Shown here: in pieces, positions 56,514-64,000 of the stretch
How positions within the stretch are numbered: position 1 is the stretch's first letter
Layout: each line of letters begins with the position of its first letter
DNA from: an uncultured Aliiroseovarius sp.
Lineage (GTDB): Bacteria; Pseudomonadota; Alphaproteobacteria; Rhodobacterales; Rhodobacteraceae
DNA: 64,000 nt
Direction of reading: 5' to 3'
NCBI RefSeq assembly: GCF_947492455.1
Contig: NZ_CANLNB010000001.1
Coordinates: 620,001-684,000, forward strand
Notes under the pieces: model-generated
Database searches by the model: none
The model's input: the letters and a program-made list of their open reading frames with translations, nothing else
Told to the model about the DNA's origin: nothing
Translations under genes and position numbers: made by a program

Positions 56514-57185
56514 ATGTATCCACCGTTCACACCTGACGAAGAACATCACCTGCCGAATGTGCTTTCAGCTCCTAGATTTGCCACCTATCTGAGAGCAACT
56601 GGGAATGACAGAACGCAGGCCTTAAGCTTATACCACTGGAATTTACAGATTTCTGCTGCGTTTCTAGTACCTTTGCATGTTCTGGAGGTCACATTGCGTA
56701 ATGCAATAGTTGAGGCCATCGAGAACGTTCACGGCGGAACTTGGCCGTGGACGCAAGGTTTCATCCGCTCACTTAAGAGCCCTCCTCCTCCCGCATATAG
56801 TCCGAAACGTGATCTCTTATTATGTGCGGAGCATCAGCAAACAGCAGGCAAAGTCGTGGCTGAACTCAAGTTCGTTTTCTGGGAGAGGATGCTAACGAAG
56901 AGTCATCAAAGTAGGATATGGGAAACGCAGTTTTTCCATGTATTTCCCGATGCGCCGCGGGGAGTCGCTTCGGCAAGGCGACGATCAGAACTCAGAACCG
57001 ATATAGAAGAAATAAGGAAGCTCAGAAATCGTATAGCTCACCATGAGCCAATATTCCCGCGTGCGCTTAACGAAGATTTTGGGCGCATCATGCGTTGTAT
57101 TCACTGGAGGTGCGAAACAACTGCTCGTTGGGTCAAAGAGGTGCAAAACGTGAGCTCCTTTTTGAGTATAAGACCCGAGTTCTAA
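56514..57185 (+). CDS. Abi-like HEPN-domain protein (predicted abortive-infection type)
   Basis: The 223-residue protein is all-helical and ends its core with RKLRNRIAHHEPIF (about residues 169-182), the R-x4-6-H HEPN ribonuclease motif as found in Abi-like (AbiD/AbiF type) proteins. The N-terminal RFATYLRATGNDRTQALSLY and VPLHVLEVTLRNAI segments fit that family. Its base composition is clearly more AT-rich than that of its neighbours, codon use differs, and no strong ribosome-binding site is seen. It sits alone between a terminator and focA, so it looks horizontally acquired. A phage-defense role is inferred only. Confidence 0.75.
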   Translation: MYPPFTPDEEHHLPNVLSAPRFATYLRATGNDRTQALSLYHWNLQISAAFLVPLHVLEVTLRNAIVEAIENVHGGTWPWTQGFIRSLKSPPPPAYSPKRDLLLCAEHQQTAGKVVAELKFVFWERMLTKSHQSRIWETQFFHVFPDAPRGVASARRRSELRTDIEEIRKLRNRIAHHEPIFPRALNEDFGRIMRCIHWRCETTARWVKEVQNVSSFLSIRPEF

Positions 57186-57284
57186 CTATCGGGAAGTTCT
57201 CCTATACAACGCGCCAGCCACACCAACCTTGACGGATCACTAAACAGATGCTGGTCTACTCCCAACGGATAGGACACGGACCGC

Positions 57285-58070
57285 ATGACTGACCGCCCCT
57301 CTTTTGACGCCTACAAACCCGCCGAGATTGCCGAGTTGATCGAGACGGCTGGGGTGGCGAAAGCTCATCTTCCGTGGAAGCAGATGTTGGTTCTGGCGAT
57401 GCTGGCCGGGGCGTTTATTGGGTTCGGGGCCGCGGCTTACACGATGGTGATGACTGGGGTGGACGCGAGTTATGGTCCGGCGCGGTTCTTAGGCGGGGTG
57501 GTGTTTTGCCTTGGGCTGATCCTTGTGATCGTCGGCGGGGCTGAGCTGTTTACCGGCAATGCGTTGATGATCATGGCGACGGTGGACGGCAAGATCTCGG
57601 TCCATGAACTGTTGCGGAACTGGGGCGTGGTCTATGTCGGCAACCTAATCGGGGCCGTGGGGTTGGCGGTCGCATTCGGCCTGTCGGGGCTGCTGGATGC
57701 GCCGATGGGCGCGACGGCGGTTAAACTGGCCGAGGCGAAGGCGAATCTGCCGTTTTTCGAGGGCATCATGCGCGGCGCGTTGTGTAATGCGCTGGTCTGT
57801 TTGGCGGTTTGGCTGACCTTTGCCGCGCGTACCGCGGCAGGGAAGATCCTTGCAATTATCTGGCCCATTTCCGGTTTCGTCCTGCTGGGGCTCGAGCATT
57901 CGGTCGCCAACATGTACTTCTTCCCGCAAGGCTGGGCGGCAGGGGCCGAGGTGAATATCGGCGGCGCCTTGTCCAACATGATCAGCGTGACGATCGGGAA
58001 TATCCTGGGCGGCGGCGCGGGTGTCGCGCTGGCCTATCAGTTCGCGTTCCACGGGCCGAAGTCGGGCTGA
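57285..58070 (+). CDS. Formate/nitrite transporter (FocA/NirC family)
   Basis: This inner-membrane FNT-family channel of 261 residues has six hydrophobic helices. The FNT layout is visible as AGAFIGFGAAAYTMVM (helix 1), FCLGLILVIVGGAELFTGNA (helix 2 with the omega loop region), GALCNALVCLAVWL and FGLEHSVANMYF-like GLEHSVANMYFFP. It may carry formate or nitrite; the formate dehydrogenase gene 4.8 kb away makes formate plausible, but it is not in an operon with it. Confidence 0.88.
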   Translation: MTDRPSFDAYKPAEIAELIETAGVAKAHLPWKQMLVLAMLAGAFIGFGAAAYTMVMTGVDASYGPARFLGGVVFCLGLILVIVGGAELFTGNALMIMATVDGKISVHELLRNWGVVYVGNLIGAVGLAVAFGLSGLLDAPMGATAVKLAEAKANLPFFEGIMRGALCNALVCLAVWLTFAARTAAGKILAIIWPISGFVLLGLEHSVANMYFFPQGWAAGAEVNIGGALSNMISVTIGNILGGGAGVALAYQFAFHGPKSG

Positions 58071-58081
58071 AAACCAAGCAG

Positions 58082-58858
58082 CTACTTGTCCTTGGAGTCC
58101 AGCGGATCGGCGCACAGATATTGCTGCCCATCCGGTAGCCTGCACAGGTTTTCATAGAACTCGGGGTCAAGCGTGCCATAGCGGGGGATCAAATGCTCGG
58201 CATCCTGCCGATCCAAGTATCCGCTACAGGCTTCGATGTAATAGCGGTCCTTGCGCGCGTCCGATGCGTACCACTGATAAAACGCATAGGACACCGCCAG
58301 CCCTTCGTCCTGCGTGGTCTTCAGGGTGTCTTCGAAGGCAGCAGCAATATCCGTATGAGAGGCCCAGTTGGACAGCGCGCTCCACACGGCGTCTTGGCCC
58401 TGTTCCTTCATATGCCACGCGATCAGCAGGGACACGGCGCTGGCGTCCGCCTCAAGCGCGAAGGTCGCCCGCGCATATTCCTTCATGGACAGGTTGTTGG
58501 TCGGGCACATGGCATAGGTGAACTGCCAGAGGTGGCGCAGCTCGTGCAGAAGAATGCCGATCTTCAGATCACTCGGAACGGCTTCGCTTATCACGATCTT
58601 GTCCTGCTCGACGTCCAGATAGCCAAGGGCGTAGTTCATCTGGTCGGAAAAGCACAGCTCGGTCTCTTCGGATTGGATGATCTCATGCAGGAAGGGAAAA
58701 TCCTCTGCGATCGGACGCACATTATCCAGCAACTCGGACAACGCTTTCTGGTCGTCCGTCTGGGGCGCCGGATGGTGCAGGCCAATACAGGTTTCCCCGG
58801 CAGAGGCGGCTCCGGCCCCGAGAAGACCGGCCAAGATGACTGTGGTAAGACGCAGCAT
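58082..58858 (-). CDS. Exported putative zinc metallopeptidase (HExxH, DUF6782-like)
   Basis: The 258-residue protein has a signal peptide (cut near ASAGET) and an HExxH motif, H105-E-L-R-H109 in GILLHELRHLWQF, with a possible third ligand glutamate, E136, in ALEADASAVS. Six to eight cysteines suggest disulfides. The family is close to DUF6782-type putative metallopeptidases; the target is unknown. It converges on focA and lies upstream of nothing on its strand. Confidence 0.75.
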   Translation of the reverse strand: MLRLTTVILAGLLGAGAASAGETCIGLHHPAPQTDDQKALSELLDNVRPIAEDFPFLHEIIQSEETELCFSDQMNYALGYLDVEQDKIVISEAVPSDLKIGILLHELRHLWQFTYAMCPTNNLSMKEYARATFALEADASAVSLLIAWHMKEQGQDAVWSALSNWASHTDIAAAFEDTLKTTQDEGLAVSYAFYQWYASDARKDRYYIEACSGYLDRQDAEHLIPRYGTLDPEFYENLCRLPDGQQYLCADPLDSKDK

Positions 58859-58911
58859 GGACGGAATGGTGTCCGCTATCCATGCAGTTGTCCAGTGTTG
58901 CACGGGTTGGC

Positions 58912-59499
58912 CTATCCCTCGCGCGTTTCGTTCAGTTCCATATGTCCGCCTGACTTGCTGAAGACGCGGCGGAGCATTGGTTCGAAGAACTCCAAAGGCT
59001 TCGTAGGATAATCCGGGTCGAACGAGTTCTGGTCGTACTCGTGGCAGAACTTCACACAGGCGTCATAATGCGGGCTGTCTTTGTATTTCTCGCGGGCGTG
59101 GCGGTCTCCGCCAAGGTGGTGGTTGTAGTAGTAGCCTTGGAAAACGCAGTGGTGTTTCAGGATCCAATGGGTGCGCTCGCTCACATAGGGTTTCACGATG
59201 GCGGCGGCCAGTTCGCCGTGGTTGAAGGGCGACAGCGTGTCGCCCAGATCGTGCAGAAGGGCGGCGATGACAAGGTCTTCGGGTTCGCCCGCTTCATGGG
59301 CGCGGGTCGCAGACTGCAACGAGTGCTGGTAGCGGTTGATCGGATAAGGGGTGTCTTCCTCGTCCAGTTCTTTCAAAGCGACGAGAAGCCGGTCGGCGAC
59401 GGCGTTCGCATAGGCCTCGTCATATTCCATGACGGCAAGGAAATCTTCCTTGGTGGCGTTTTCGAAACTAGTCCATTTCGGCTTTGGTTTGTCCAGCAT
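58912..59499 (-). CDS. HD-domain protein, PhnZ-like
   Basis: The 195-residue cytoplasmic protein has the HD metal-binding order H59...H83-D84...H94...H116/H117...D156, in RYQHSLQSATRAHEAG, LLHDLGDTLSPFNHGE and WILKHHCVFQ. The spacing of H59 to H83 (24) equals that in PhnZ/TmpB-type diiron oxygenases, which cleave C-P bonds, but other spacings differ; so a phosphohydrolase role is equally possible. GGGAGG precedes the start. It is not clustered with phosphonate genes. Confidence 0.78.
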   Translation of the reverse strand: MLDKPKPKWTSFENATKEDFLAVMEYDEAYANAVADRLLVALKELDEEDTPYPINRYQHSLQSATRAHEAGEPEDLVIAALLHDLGDTLSPFNHGELAAAIVKPYVSERTHWILKHHCVFQGYYYNHHLGGDRHAREKYKDSPHYDACVKFCHEYDQNSFDPDYPTKPLEFFEPMLRRVFSKSGGHMELNETREG

Positions 59500-59567
59500 G
59501 GCGGCCTCCCTTTTGGGGAAGCCTAGCACGGCTTAACCGCCATGCTGGTCATTTTGCGACGTCGCGA

Positions 59568-60710
59568 TCAGGCGGTGTGATCCACTACCGCCACATGCTG
59601 CGCCAGTTCGTTTACGTGGCCCATCCATGTCTCGATCAGTTCTGGATCGGCGGTGGCGGCGGTGACGCCGGCGGGAGCTTTGCCGTCAAGGATCATGTCG
59701 ATGGCCAGTGACACAGGGGTCGAGACCAGACGTGCCATGGCGGTGCCACGGTCATCGCCCCACGCGTCCATCACATAGGTTTTGTGATAGGCCTCGGCCC
59801 CGTCTTTTTCAGCCTTCAGCGCGACGCACATGATAACGCGGTCGGGTTCGCCGTCGTCATACGAGTTTTCATCCCAGAATTGGTCAGACATCTCTTTCAG
59901 GCGGGCGTCGCCTGCTGCACCTTCCAGCGTTTCAACTTCGGCAAACACATTTTTCCACGCGTCGGCCCAACCGTTCAGGCGCAGGGTGCCGCGTACGAAC
60001 AGGTCGACGTCCCAAGCAGGGTCGAACTTGTAGTCTTCCATGAAGGGGAGCGAGTCGCGGTTTGGATAGACCTCGAAGCTTTCGGTCTGCTGCAGAGGCG
60101 CGTCATAGCTGCTGATCGCATCCCACGGGCGGGCCACGTCGAAGGGCGCACCGTCTTTGATGGATTTCGAGGGCGAGCGCAGGGCTTTCAGCACGCCCAG
60201 CGGCGACCAGCTGAACTTATATCGGAACGGGTTCGGGATCTTCGGTACACCGCCGCAGTAGCTGATGAAGCTCAGCTTATTGGCCGCGTCATAGGCGTCC
60301 GAGGCGCGGTAATCTGCGACCAGCCAGTGGGCCATCAGGTGGTCGATGCCCGGGTCCAAACCGATTTCGTTCACGCAGGACAGACCGGCCTCTTTGAAGG
60401 CGGCGTCCAGCGCTTTCATCTCGGGCGCGATATAGCTGGACGACACGAAATGCGCTTTGTTTTCAAGGCAGAGCTTTGCGACGGGGACGTGCAGATCACC
60501 GGGAAGCATCGACACGGCGATGTCACCGGGCTTTAGCGCCTCGGCCAGAGCGTCCAACGAAAACGCACGGATGTCGTCGGTCAGATCGCCCACGGCTTCC
60601 TGTGCTTTCTCGACGGTCCGGTTCCAGACGGTCACCTCGCGCCCGTTCTCGATCAGGCGACGCAGGCCGGGGATGGCCGACAGGCCGGTGCCACACCAGT
60701 GGATTGTCAT
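59568..60710 (-). CDS. Saccharopine dehydrogenase-type (Lys9-like) NAD(P) oxidoreductase
   Basis: The 380-residue protein has an N-terminal Rossmann domain (MTIHWCGTGLSAIPGLRRLI) and the Sacchrp_dh catalytic region with NEIGLDPGIDHLMAHW (about residues 120-135). Family members interconvert saccharopine with 2-aminoadipate semialdehyde plus glutamate. It is the third gene of the run lys1-like / SemiSWEET / lys9-like, with 14 bases between it and the SemiSWEET gene. The direction in vivo (lysine breakdown is likely, since DAP genes make lysine) is inferred. Confidence 0.87.
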   Translation of the reverse strand: MTIHWCGTGLSAIPGLRRLIENGREVTVWNRTVEKAQEAVGDLTDDIRAFSLDALAEALKPGDIAVSMLPGDLHVPVAKLCLENKAHFVSSSYIAPEMKALDAAFKEAGLSCVNEIGLDPGIDHLMAHWLVADYRASDAYDAANKLSFISYCGGVPKIPNPFRYKFSWSPLGVLKALRSPSKSIKDGAPFDVARPWDAISSYDAPLQQTESFEVYPNRDSLPFMEDYKFDPAWDVDLFVRGTLRLNGWADAWKNVFAEVETLEGAAGDARLKEMSDQFWDENSYDDGEPDRVIMCVALKAEKDGAEAYHKTYVMDAWGDDRGTAMARLVSTPVSLAIDMILDGKAPAGVTAATADPELIETWMGHVNELAQHVAVVDHTA

Positions 60711-60724
60711 AACAGGGCTCCTTT

Positions 60725-60973
60725 TCAGCCGAATTTCAGTTTCGCGATGATGATCGAGCCGACCAGAGCAATCGCGATTGCGTTGGCGACAACCATGGGC
60801 CACGCGGCCAGCATGACGCCGTAGATAAGCCAGAGCGTGACCGACAGAAGCACCAGCAGGTTGGTCGACAGCGACAAGTCCTTGGTCTGCCGCGTGCGCC
60901 ATGTGCGCAGGGTTTGCGGCAGCCAGCAGATTGTGCTGACAATGCCTGCAAGGGTGCCGATCAGCGTCTCCAT
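60725..60973 (-). CDS. SemiSWEET-type small transporter (PQ-loop)
   Basis: This 82-residue protein has three membrane helices and the PQ motif, P19-Q20 in CWLPQTLRTWRTRQTKDLS, the hallmark of bacterial SemiSWEETs. These work as dimers to move sugars, mainly sucrose or glucose, down a gradient. Its gene starts in the stop of the saccharopine dehydrogenase gene (TGATG) and is followed closely by the second saccharopine gene, so it is one operon. The context suggests a substrate other than sugar, but this is only inference. Confidence 0.88.
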   Translation of the reverse strand: METLIGTLAGIVSTICWLPQTLRTWRTRQTKDLSLSTNLLVLLSVTLWLIYGVMLAAWPMVVANAIAIALVGSIIIAKLKFG

Positions 60974-62028
60974 CAGATGTCTTCCATGTGGGTGCGGAAG
61001 GTCTGTTCCGCGCGGCCCCAGACGCCTGATGTCAGGTCGGTCAAGGTTTCGAGCGAGGCCAGAAGCTGCCCCGCATAGTCGATCGAGCTTTCCAACGGCA
61101 GCATCGAGGGCAGGTTGTCGATCGCCATCACGTCCAACACGGGCTCATCCGCCACGCGCAGGGCGGGCGCGTCCCAGCTGGTTGCTTTGTTATAGACCGG
61201 CACAGGGTTGTAATCGCTATCCGGATCGCAGGCCACGTCACCAATGGCGGTCAATTTGCGGTCGGCGTTCAGCGCATCCTTGGGGACGAACACCGGAGTC
61301 TGCGGGCCTGCAAGGATGCAGTTGATGAACAGGTCGTGGTCCAGAATTTCCGGGAACGGGCCACCATGTGCGGTTTCGGCCATGTCCCATTTGGTGACGG
61401 TGACGCCCATCGCCTCCATCAGGTCAGAGGCGCCGGTGCCGACGCGACCCAGCGCACCGATGACGATGGCGTTCGGGCGAGCGGCGCCGGTGGCGTCCAG
61501 TTCGGCGCGCAGCTCGTCCATCATGGCGTCTTTGTTCTTGTAGGCGCCGACAGGACCGCAGAGCTTGCCGTGCTGTTGCGCCGCCCACGCTTTCAGCGTG
61601 ACAGCCGCACCGGCGAACCCGGCCCAGTACCCAAAAGCGGCCACGCGGCGGCCCGTTTCATCCACCAGATATTCAAGGTCATAGAGCGTCCCGCCGCCCG
61701 CCTTGAAGCGCTCCAACAGCGCCCGGCCCGAGTGCTGGCCTTTGAAGGCGTGGCCGAACATGATGTGGCGGTGGGGCAGGGAGGTGCCGTCCTCGGGCAG
61801 TTCCTTCAGGCCGAAGATGATCGCGTCCAGCGGCGCGTCGGGCCAGCTGTTTTCCGCCGCGATTTCGCAGCCCGCTTCTTTGTAGCCGTCAATGCCGATG
61901 GCGCGGACCGAGCTTTCTTCGACCGTCACGCGGATGCCTGCCTTGATCAGCGCGGCAGCGCCTTCGGGTGTCAGCCCAACCCGGTCTTCGTTTTCACGTT
62001 GCTCTGCACGGACCCATAGATGTGTCAT
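60973..62028 (-). CDS. Saccharopine dehydrogenase (L-lysine-forming type, Lys1-like)
   Basis: The 351-residue protein belongs to the AlaDh/PNT-like saccharopine dehydrogenases (yeast Lys1 type), which join lysine and 2-oxoglutarate into saccharopine or the reverse. Blocks include RVGLTPEGAAALIKAGIRVT, FGHAFKGQHSG and VIGALGRVGTGASDLMEAMG (NAD-binding loop, about 200-220). First gene of the three-gene saccharopine run. The histidine phosphatase gene lies 26 bases upstream and may share the transcript. Confidence 0.9.
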   Translation of the reverse strand: MTHLWVRAEQRENEDRVGLTPEGAAALIKAGIRVTVEESSVRAIGIDGYKEAGCEIAAENSWPDAPLDAIIFGLKELPEDGTSLPHRHIMFGHAFKGQHSGRALLERFKAGGGTLYDLEYLVDETGRRVAAFGYWAGFAGAAVTLKAWAAQQHGKLCGPVGAYKNKDAMMDELRAELDATGAARPNAIVIGALGRVGTGASDLMEAMGVTVTKWDMAETAHGGPFPEILDHDLFINCILAGPQTPVFVPKDALNADRKLTAIGDVACDPDSDYNPVPVYNKATSWDAPALRVADEPVLDVMAIDNLPSMLPLESSIDYAGQLLASLETLTDLTSGVWGRAEQTFRTHMEDI

Positions 62029-62054
62029 GAGGTGAACTCCTTCGAAATGCGCCC

Positions 62055-62705
62055 TTAGAAATGGGTCTGCGCGTGGTGGCGGTCTTTGTGTTCCAGATGT
62101 GGAACCGCGTTGAACTGGGTCAGCGTCAGCCCAGCGGGCATAAGACGCATCCGGTGGATCGAGCTGTTCATGATCGGCAGGATCGCACGGGTGAACGGGC
62201 CAAGATCAAGCCCCATCACCACCCGCGTCGCCATGCCGATAAACCCGCCGGAGGTAAAGATAATCGCGTCCTCGCCACTTTCGGCAATCTCGTGAATCAC
62301 CTCGGAGACGCGGGTTTGGAAATCGTGGAATGTCTCGGGAGCGCCTTCAATCTTGCCTTCCTGCCAGGCGGCGAAGGTCAGCGGCAGGTGGTCGATGAAA
62401 TCACCGTGCCCGGTGGGGTGCGGGATGCCGAACTGGGCGTGCATCCGCTCGGACAGATCGAAATAGCGGACCTCGTCCAACCGTGCGTCGGCGGTGAAAT
62501 CCTCGGCACCCCATTCCTGCGCGGTTTGCTGGTGGCGCGTCAGCGTGCCCGTGTAAACGCGGGCATATCGTTGCCCCGTGTCGCGCATATGTTCGCCAAG
62601 CCACCGCGCCTGCTGACGGCCCAGTTCAGACAGCCGGTCATAGCCCGCTTCATCGGTGGCGGTGTTGTTCGCTTGTCCGTGCCGGATCAGGGTGATGGTG
62701 GTCAT
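62055..62705 (-). CDS. Histidine phosphatase (PGAM-like) family protein
   Basis: The 216-residue protein has the RHG motif (R8-H9-G10, LIRHGQANN), R57 in GTLTRHQQTAQ and E79 in ARLDEVRYFDL. The second core histidine is missing: the segment normally reading sHGG is IIFTSGGFIGM, with S152 in its place. It may have altered or no phosphatase activity. It lies upstream of the saccharopine genes. The start at MTTITLIRHG is chosen over a longer frame for family fit. Confidence 0.85.
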   Translation of the reverse strand: MTTITLIRHGQANNTATDEAGYDRLSELGRQQARWLGEHMRDTGQRYARVYTGTLTRHQQTAQEWGAEDFTADARLDEVRYFDLSERMHAQFGIPHPTGHGDFIDHLPLTFAAWQEGKIEGAPETFHDFQTRVSEVIHEIAESGEDAIIFTSGGFIGMATRVVMGLDLGPFTRAILPIMNSSIHRMRLMPAGLTLTQFNAVPHLEHKDRHHAQTHF

Positions 62706-62851
62706 TGGCGACTCCTTTCCGCCCATTGCTAGAAGATTGGATCCAATTCGAAAAGGGGGGCTGGCGCAAAAACGATGCCTTGCGTCGGGAATGGCGAACT
62801 GACGTCGCGCATTGCATGGTTTATACTGGCGTTTGAACGACGGAGGAACGG
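62706..62851. promoter_or_regulatory. Divergent region between phosphatase and formate dehydrogenase genes
   Basis: About 146 bases; the formate dehydrogenase ribosome-binding site (CGGAGGA, about 62841-62847) is clear. Promoters for both genes should lie here. TTATACTGG at 62821 resembles a -10 element, but no matching -35 is convincing. Confidence 0.4.
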
Positions 62852-64000
62852 ATGACCGACGGTATCAAATTTACCCTTGATGGGCGCGAAGTTGTGGCCC
62901 GCGAAGGCGAAAGCATCTGGGATGTGGCCAAGCGTGAAGGCACGCTAATTCCGCATCTGTGCCACAAGGATGTGCCCAACCTGCGCGCCGATGGCAACTG
63001 CCGCGCTTGCGTGGTCGAGATCGAGGGCGAGCGTACGCTTGCCGCGTCCTGCATCCGTCAACCGGCTGAGGGCATGGTGGTCACCACCGACAATGCCCGC
63101 GCCAAATCTGCCCGCAAGATGGTGATCGAGCTTCTGGTCGCTGACCAGCCGGAAGAACGCCACGACGCTGCCGCGCATTTCTGGGATATGGCCGACCTGA
63201 ACGGTGTCGAGCAAAGCCGCTTCCCGAAGATGGATGAAGGCCGCGTGCCACTGCTGGATGACAGCCACGTCGCGATGAGCGTCAATCTGGACGCCTGTAT
63301 TTCCTGTAACCTTTGCGTGCGGGCCTGCCGTGAAGTGCAGGTGAATGACGTGATCGGCATGGCCGGTCGCGGCCACGATGCCTTCCCGACCTTCGACATC
63401 GATGACCCGATGGGGGCCTCGACCTGTGTGGCCTGTGGGGAATGCGTTCAGGCTTGCCCGACGGGTGCTTTGATGCCCGCCAAGGTGCAGGACACCGCGG
63501 ATTTCGACAAGGAAGTCGAAAGCATCTGCCCGTTCTGCGGCGTTGGCTGTCAGGTCAGCCTGAAGGTCAAAGGCGACAAGGTTGTCTATGCCGAAGGCAT
63601 CAACGGCCCCGCGAACGAAGGCCGTCTGTGCGTGAAGGGTCGCTTTGGCTTTGACTACATCAACCACCCACATCGCCTGACCAAGCCGCTGATCCGTAAG
63701 GAAGGCGCCGAGAAGGGCATGAACGTGGACCCGGCCAACCCGCTGACCCACTTCCGCGAAGCCACCTGGGACGAAGCGCTGGACGTGGCTGCCAAAGGCC
63801 TGATGAAGCTGCGCGACGAACACGGTGGCGAGGCTGTGGCCGGTTTCGGCTCGGCCAAGTGCACCAACGAAGAAGCCTATCTGTTCCAAAAGTTCATCCG
63901 TCAGGGCTTTACCCACAACAACGTCGACCACTGCACCCGTCTGTGCCACGCCTCGTCGGTGTCGGCGCTGCTGGAGAACGTCGGTTCAGGCGCTGTGACC
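62852..64000 (+). CDS. Formate dehydrogenase alpha subunit, molybdenum/NuoG-like N-terminus (cut by window end)
   Basis: The first 383 residues are in view; the frame is open at the window end. Order: a [2Fe-2S] ferredoxin domain (C37, C50, C53, C67), two [4Fe-4S] motifs C149-x2-C-x2-C-x3-C and C192-x2-C-x2-C-x3-C, then the MopB [4Fe-4S] set C226, C229, C233, C260. The catalytic loop reads HCTRLCHASSV: C365-H366 match the Sec/Cys-His pair of formate dehydrogenases, so the active-site ligand here is Cys. CGGAGGA precedes the ATG. It opens a new plus-strand unit. Confidence 0.95.
   Translation, partial: MTDGIKFTLDGREVVAREGESIWDVAKREGTLIPHLCHKDVPNLRADGNCRACVVEIEGERTLAASCIRQPAEGMVVTTDNARAKSARKMVIELLVADQPEERHDAAAHFWDMADLNGVEQSRFPKMDEGRVPLLDDSHVAMSVNLDACISCNLCVRACREVQVNDVIGMAGRGHDAFPTFDIDDPMGASTCVACGECVQACPTGALMPAKVQDTADFDKEVESICPFCGVGCQVSLKVKGDKVVYAEGINGPANEGRLCVKGRFGFDYINHPHRLTKPLIRKEGAEKGMNVDPANPLTHFREATWDEALDVAAKGLMKLRDEHGGEAVAGFGSAKCTNEEAYLFQKFIRQGFTHNNVDHCTRLCHASSVSALLENVGSGAVT

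Noticed and set aside
1-64000. tRNA, rRNA, tmRNA, RNase P RNA, riboswitches and replication origin.
   Set aside because: Reading both strands I found no T-loop/acceptor patterns or known RNA folds; a covariance-model scan would be needed to exclude small RNAs.

Overview
The window is a 64-kb stretch of GC-rich bacterial chromosome. Its gene content and protein sequences point to an alphaproteobacterium of the Rhodobacteraceae (Roseobacter group). The signs are many 1- to 8-bp gene overlaps, a large set of Hint-domain, RTX, DUF1643, DUF3035, DUF1674 and IalB-type genes typical of that family, the leuC/leuD layout, alphaproteobacterial-type serC and serA, and a perfect CtrA-type site. No rRNA or tRNA gene, CRISPR array, integrase or insertion sequence was seen. 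Most of the window is ordinary core chromosome. The genes are identified from motifs and recalled family resemblance; no database search was possible.

Layout. 1-4116: the start of leuD and all of leuC on the minus strand, then a mechanosensitive channel and rsfS-rlmH. 4369-11925: an AhpD-like protein, then the tightly packed gpmI-envC-ctpA-rppH run, rpe, and a periplasmic metallo-beta-lactamase-fold protein with a degraded metal site. 12005-16592 (minus): dapE-rnr-lytic transglycosylase, all overlapping by 4 bp. 16758-22813: a lipoprotein, a HAD phosphatase, a prokaryotic ionotropic-glutamate-receptor-like channel, dapD, a LOG-family protein, a LysE exporter and a methyltransferase. 22842-28453: a Hint/EF-hand protein, rlmN, an IalB protein, an asparaginase and a TauE/SafE permease. 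28446-32481: the serine biosynthesis locus, with serB divergent from serC-serA. 32577-34471: a phosphoesterase and a Fic protein. 34684-44220: pnp, a fatty acid hydroxylase and rpsO on the minus strand, then an accessory patch (DUF5665, RTX, DUF1643) with deoA and dapB, then rbfA-truB on the plus strand. 44344-56379: an SdhAF4-like gene on the minus strand, then the co-directional run rsmB, heparinase, purH, lspA, DUF3035 lipoprotein, an active/inactive M16 protease pair, mutL and rmuC. 56514-64000: an AT-rich HEPN/Abi-like island, a formate/nitrite channel, a metallopeptidase, an HD-domain protein, a saccharopine operon that encloses a SemiSWEET transporter, a phosphatase, and the start of a molybdenum formate dehydrogenase cut by the window end.

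How the genes connect. Three steps of the succinylase branch of diaminopimelate/lysine synthesis (dapB, dapD, dapE) are scattered here, while two saccharopine dehydrogenase-type genes suggest separate lysine turnover. Envelope and cell-wall processing recurs: EnvC-CtpA, a lytic transglycosylase, LspA, M16 proteases and lipoproteins. RNA processing and ribosome maturation are also well represented (rsfS, rlmH, rnr, rlmN, pnp, rpsO, rbfA, truB, rsmB, rppH).

The items most worth a second look are: the iGluR-like channel whose pore loop lacks the K+ signature; a dispersed 22-bp gene-end repeat with consensus GGATATTTNNGACAAGAAAA, found four times and always beside GC hairpins; the SemiSWEET gene embedded in the saccharopine operon; the EF-hand plus Hint protein with a dinucleotide tract just upstream of its start; the HEPN/Abi-like island; the CtrA box before the RTX gene; and the physical split of the widespread rbfA-truB-rpsO-pnp cluster. 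None is a proven new system.
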